Below, piece after piece: positions 12,763 to 13,594 of a DNA stretch of 13,594 bases; the stretch's first letter is position 1, and every line of letters begins with the position of its first letter. This stretch comes from Gammaproteobacteria bacterium. Lineage in GTDB: Bacteria > Pseudomonadota > Gammaproteobacteria > UBA9214. The position numbers and the translations under genes are program-made. The stretch spans positions 1 through 13,594 of the forward strand of contig JAUVNM010000015.1 in the NCBI GenBank assembly GCA_030599705.1, read 5' to 3'. The notes beneath the pieces were generated by a model. It saw only the letters and a program-made list of their open reading frames with translations. It did no database searches and was not told where the DNA came from.

Positions 12763-13594
12763 CCGATGGCCCCCTCGAGGCTCACGCCAAGCAGTTTCCG
12801 TGCCTCGACGGCGAATTCCATCGGTAACTCGTTCAGGACCTGCTTGCAGAAACCGTTGACGATCAGCGTGATTGCATCCTCCTGCGAGATGCCGCGTTGC
12901 AGGCAATAGAACAACTGGTCCTCCCCGATCCTCGAGGTGCTTGCTTCATGCTCCACTTTGGCCGTGTTGTTCTTCACCTCAATATACGGAAACGTATGTG
13001 CACCACAACGATCACCCAGCAGCAGGGAATCGCACTGGGTATAGTTGCGCGCGCCATCCGCGCCTTTCAGGATCTTGACCAGGCCACGGTAGGCATTCTG
13101 CCCCTGACGTGCCGAGATACCCTTGGAGATAATGGTACTGCGCGTGTCCTTGCCAATGTGGATCATCTTGGTCCCGGTATCCGCCTGCTGGTAGTTGTTC
13201 GTCATGGCGACGGAATAGAACTCGCCGATCGAGTGGTCCCCCTCGAGGACGACGCCGGGATATTTCCAGGTGATTGCCGACCCGGTTTCCACCTGGGTCC
13301 AGGAAATCTTTGCATGCGCACCGCGGCAGACACCGCGTTTGGTGACAAAATTGTAGATACCGCCGCGCCCGTCCGCATCGCCCGGATACCAGTTCTGGAC
13401 GGTCGAGTACTTGATCTCGGCATCCTGGTGCGCAATCAGCTCGACCACGGCTGCATGCAGCTGGTTCTCGTCGCGCATCGGCGCCGTGCAGCCTTCCAGA
13501 TAACTGACGTAGGCGCCCTCGTCGGCGATCAGGAGTGTTCGTTCGAATTGGCCGGTCCCAGCCGCGTTGATGCGGAAGTAGGTCGAGAGTTCCA
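12759..13594 (-). CDS. sufB: SufB, SUF scaffold subunit (N-terminus cut by window edge)
   Basis: The frame is open to the right edge, giving about 278 C-terminal residues of a protein that is usually about 480. It begins inside ELSTYFRINAAGTGQFERTLLIADEGAYVSYLEGCTAP and includes NWYPGDADGRGGIYNFVTKRG, then GEFYSVAMTN, then GARNYTQCDSLLLGDRCGAHTFPYIEV and VEHEASTSRIGEDQLFYCLQRG. The TQCDS cysteine and the HEAS glutamate match the residues of E. coli SufB that receive sulfur and build the cluster. SufB is the core scaffold of SufBC2D. The in-frame ATG at 13478 is internal, because conserved SufB sequence continues upstream of it. Its stop overlaps the sufC start. Confidence 0.97.
   Translation of the reverse strand, partial: ELSTYFRINAAGTGQFERTLLIADEGAYVSYLEGCTAPMRDENQLHAAVVELIAHQDAEIKYSTVQNWYPGDADGRGGIYNFVTKRGVCRGAHAKISWTQVETGSAITWKYPGVVLEGDHSIGEFYSVAMTNNYQQADTGTKMIHIGKDTRSTIISKGISARQGQNAYRGLVKILKGADGARNYTQCDSLLLGDRCGAHTFPYIEVKNNTAKVEHEASTSRIGEDQLFYCLQRGISQEDAITLIVNGFCKQVLNELPMEFAVEARKLLGVSLEGAIG

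Overview
The window looks like chromosome from a sulfur-oxidising gammaproteobacterium. The strongest pointer is a Gly/Tyr-rich secreted protein at 8342-8677 that resembles the sulfur globule proteins of purple and related sulfur bacteria. The SUF cluster, the GC-rich coding and the CHASE/phytochrome-like signalling genes fit that reading. The organism call is inference, because no rRNA or other marker gene is present.

Layout, left to right. (1) 1-720, minus: a lysophospholipid acyltransferase-like gene running off the left edge. (2) 775-2816, plus: a stress cassette of a TetR repressor, a secreted YceI-family protein and a peroxiredoxin-like protein. Near-identical operator sites lie before tetR and before yceI, the first placed exactly between the -35 and -10 boxes. 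(3) 2817-3138: a gene-poor gap with a 28-codon DUF427 remnant. (4) 3139-6862, plus: a 2-phosphoglycerate-kinase-like P-loop kinase with two ATP-cone-like repeats, a CHASE-domain histidine kinase and a single-domain response regulator, closely packed. (5) 6908-8239, minus: a small secreted DUF2845 protein, a decayed CobW GTPase fragment that supplies that gene's ribosome binding site, and a secreted alpha/beta hydrolase. (6) 8281-8770, minus: the sulfur globule-like gene with a strong terminator and a recognisable promoter. (7) 8919-13594, minus: a SUF Fe-S assembly operon, read as sufB (cut by the right edge), sufC, sufD, a SufU/IscU-type scaffold, a SufT-like MIP18 protein, a small Rieske protein and an unknown lipoprotein. 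Junctions are tight: three ATGA overlaps, otherwise gaps of 16-18 nt.

How the parts may work together. The TetR protein probably represses itself and yceI-prx, releasing them under an oxidant or electrophile; its cysteine pattern resembles NemR. The kinase/CHASE/regulator trio has the form of a ligand-sensing phosphorelay linked to a nucleotide-responsive small-molecule kinase; its signal and substrate are unknown. The SUF operon builds Fe-S clusters but lacks sufS between sufD and sufU, so the desulfurase must be encoded elsewhere. I saw no CRISPR array, transposase, tRNA or rRNA.
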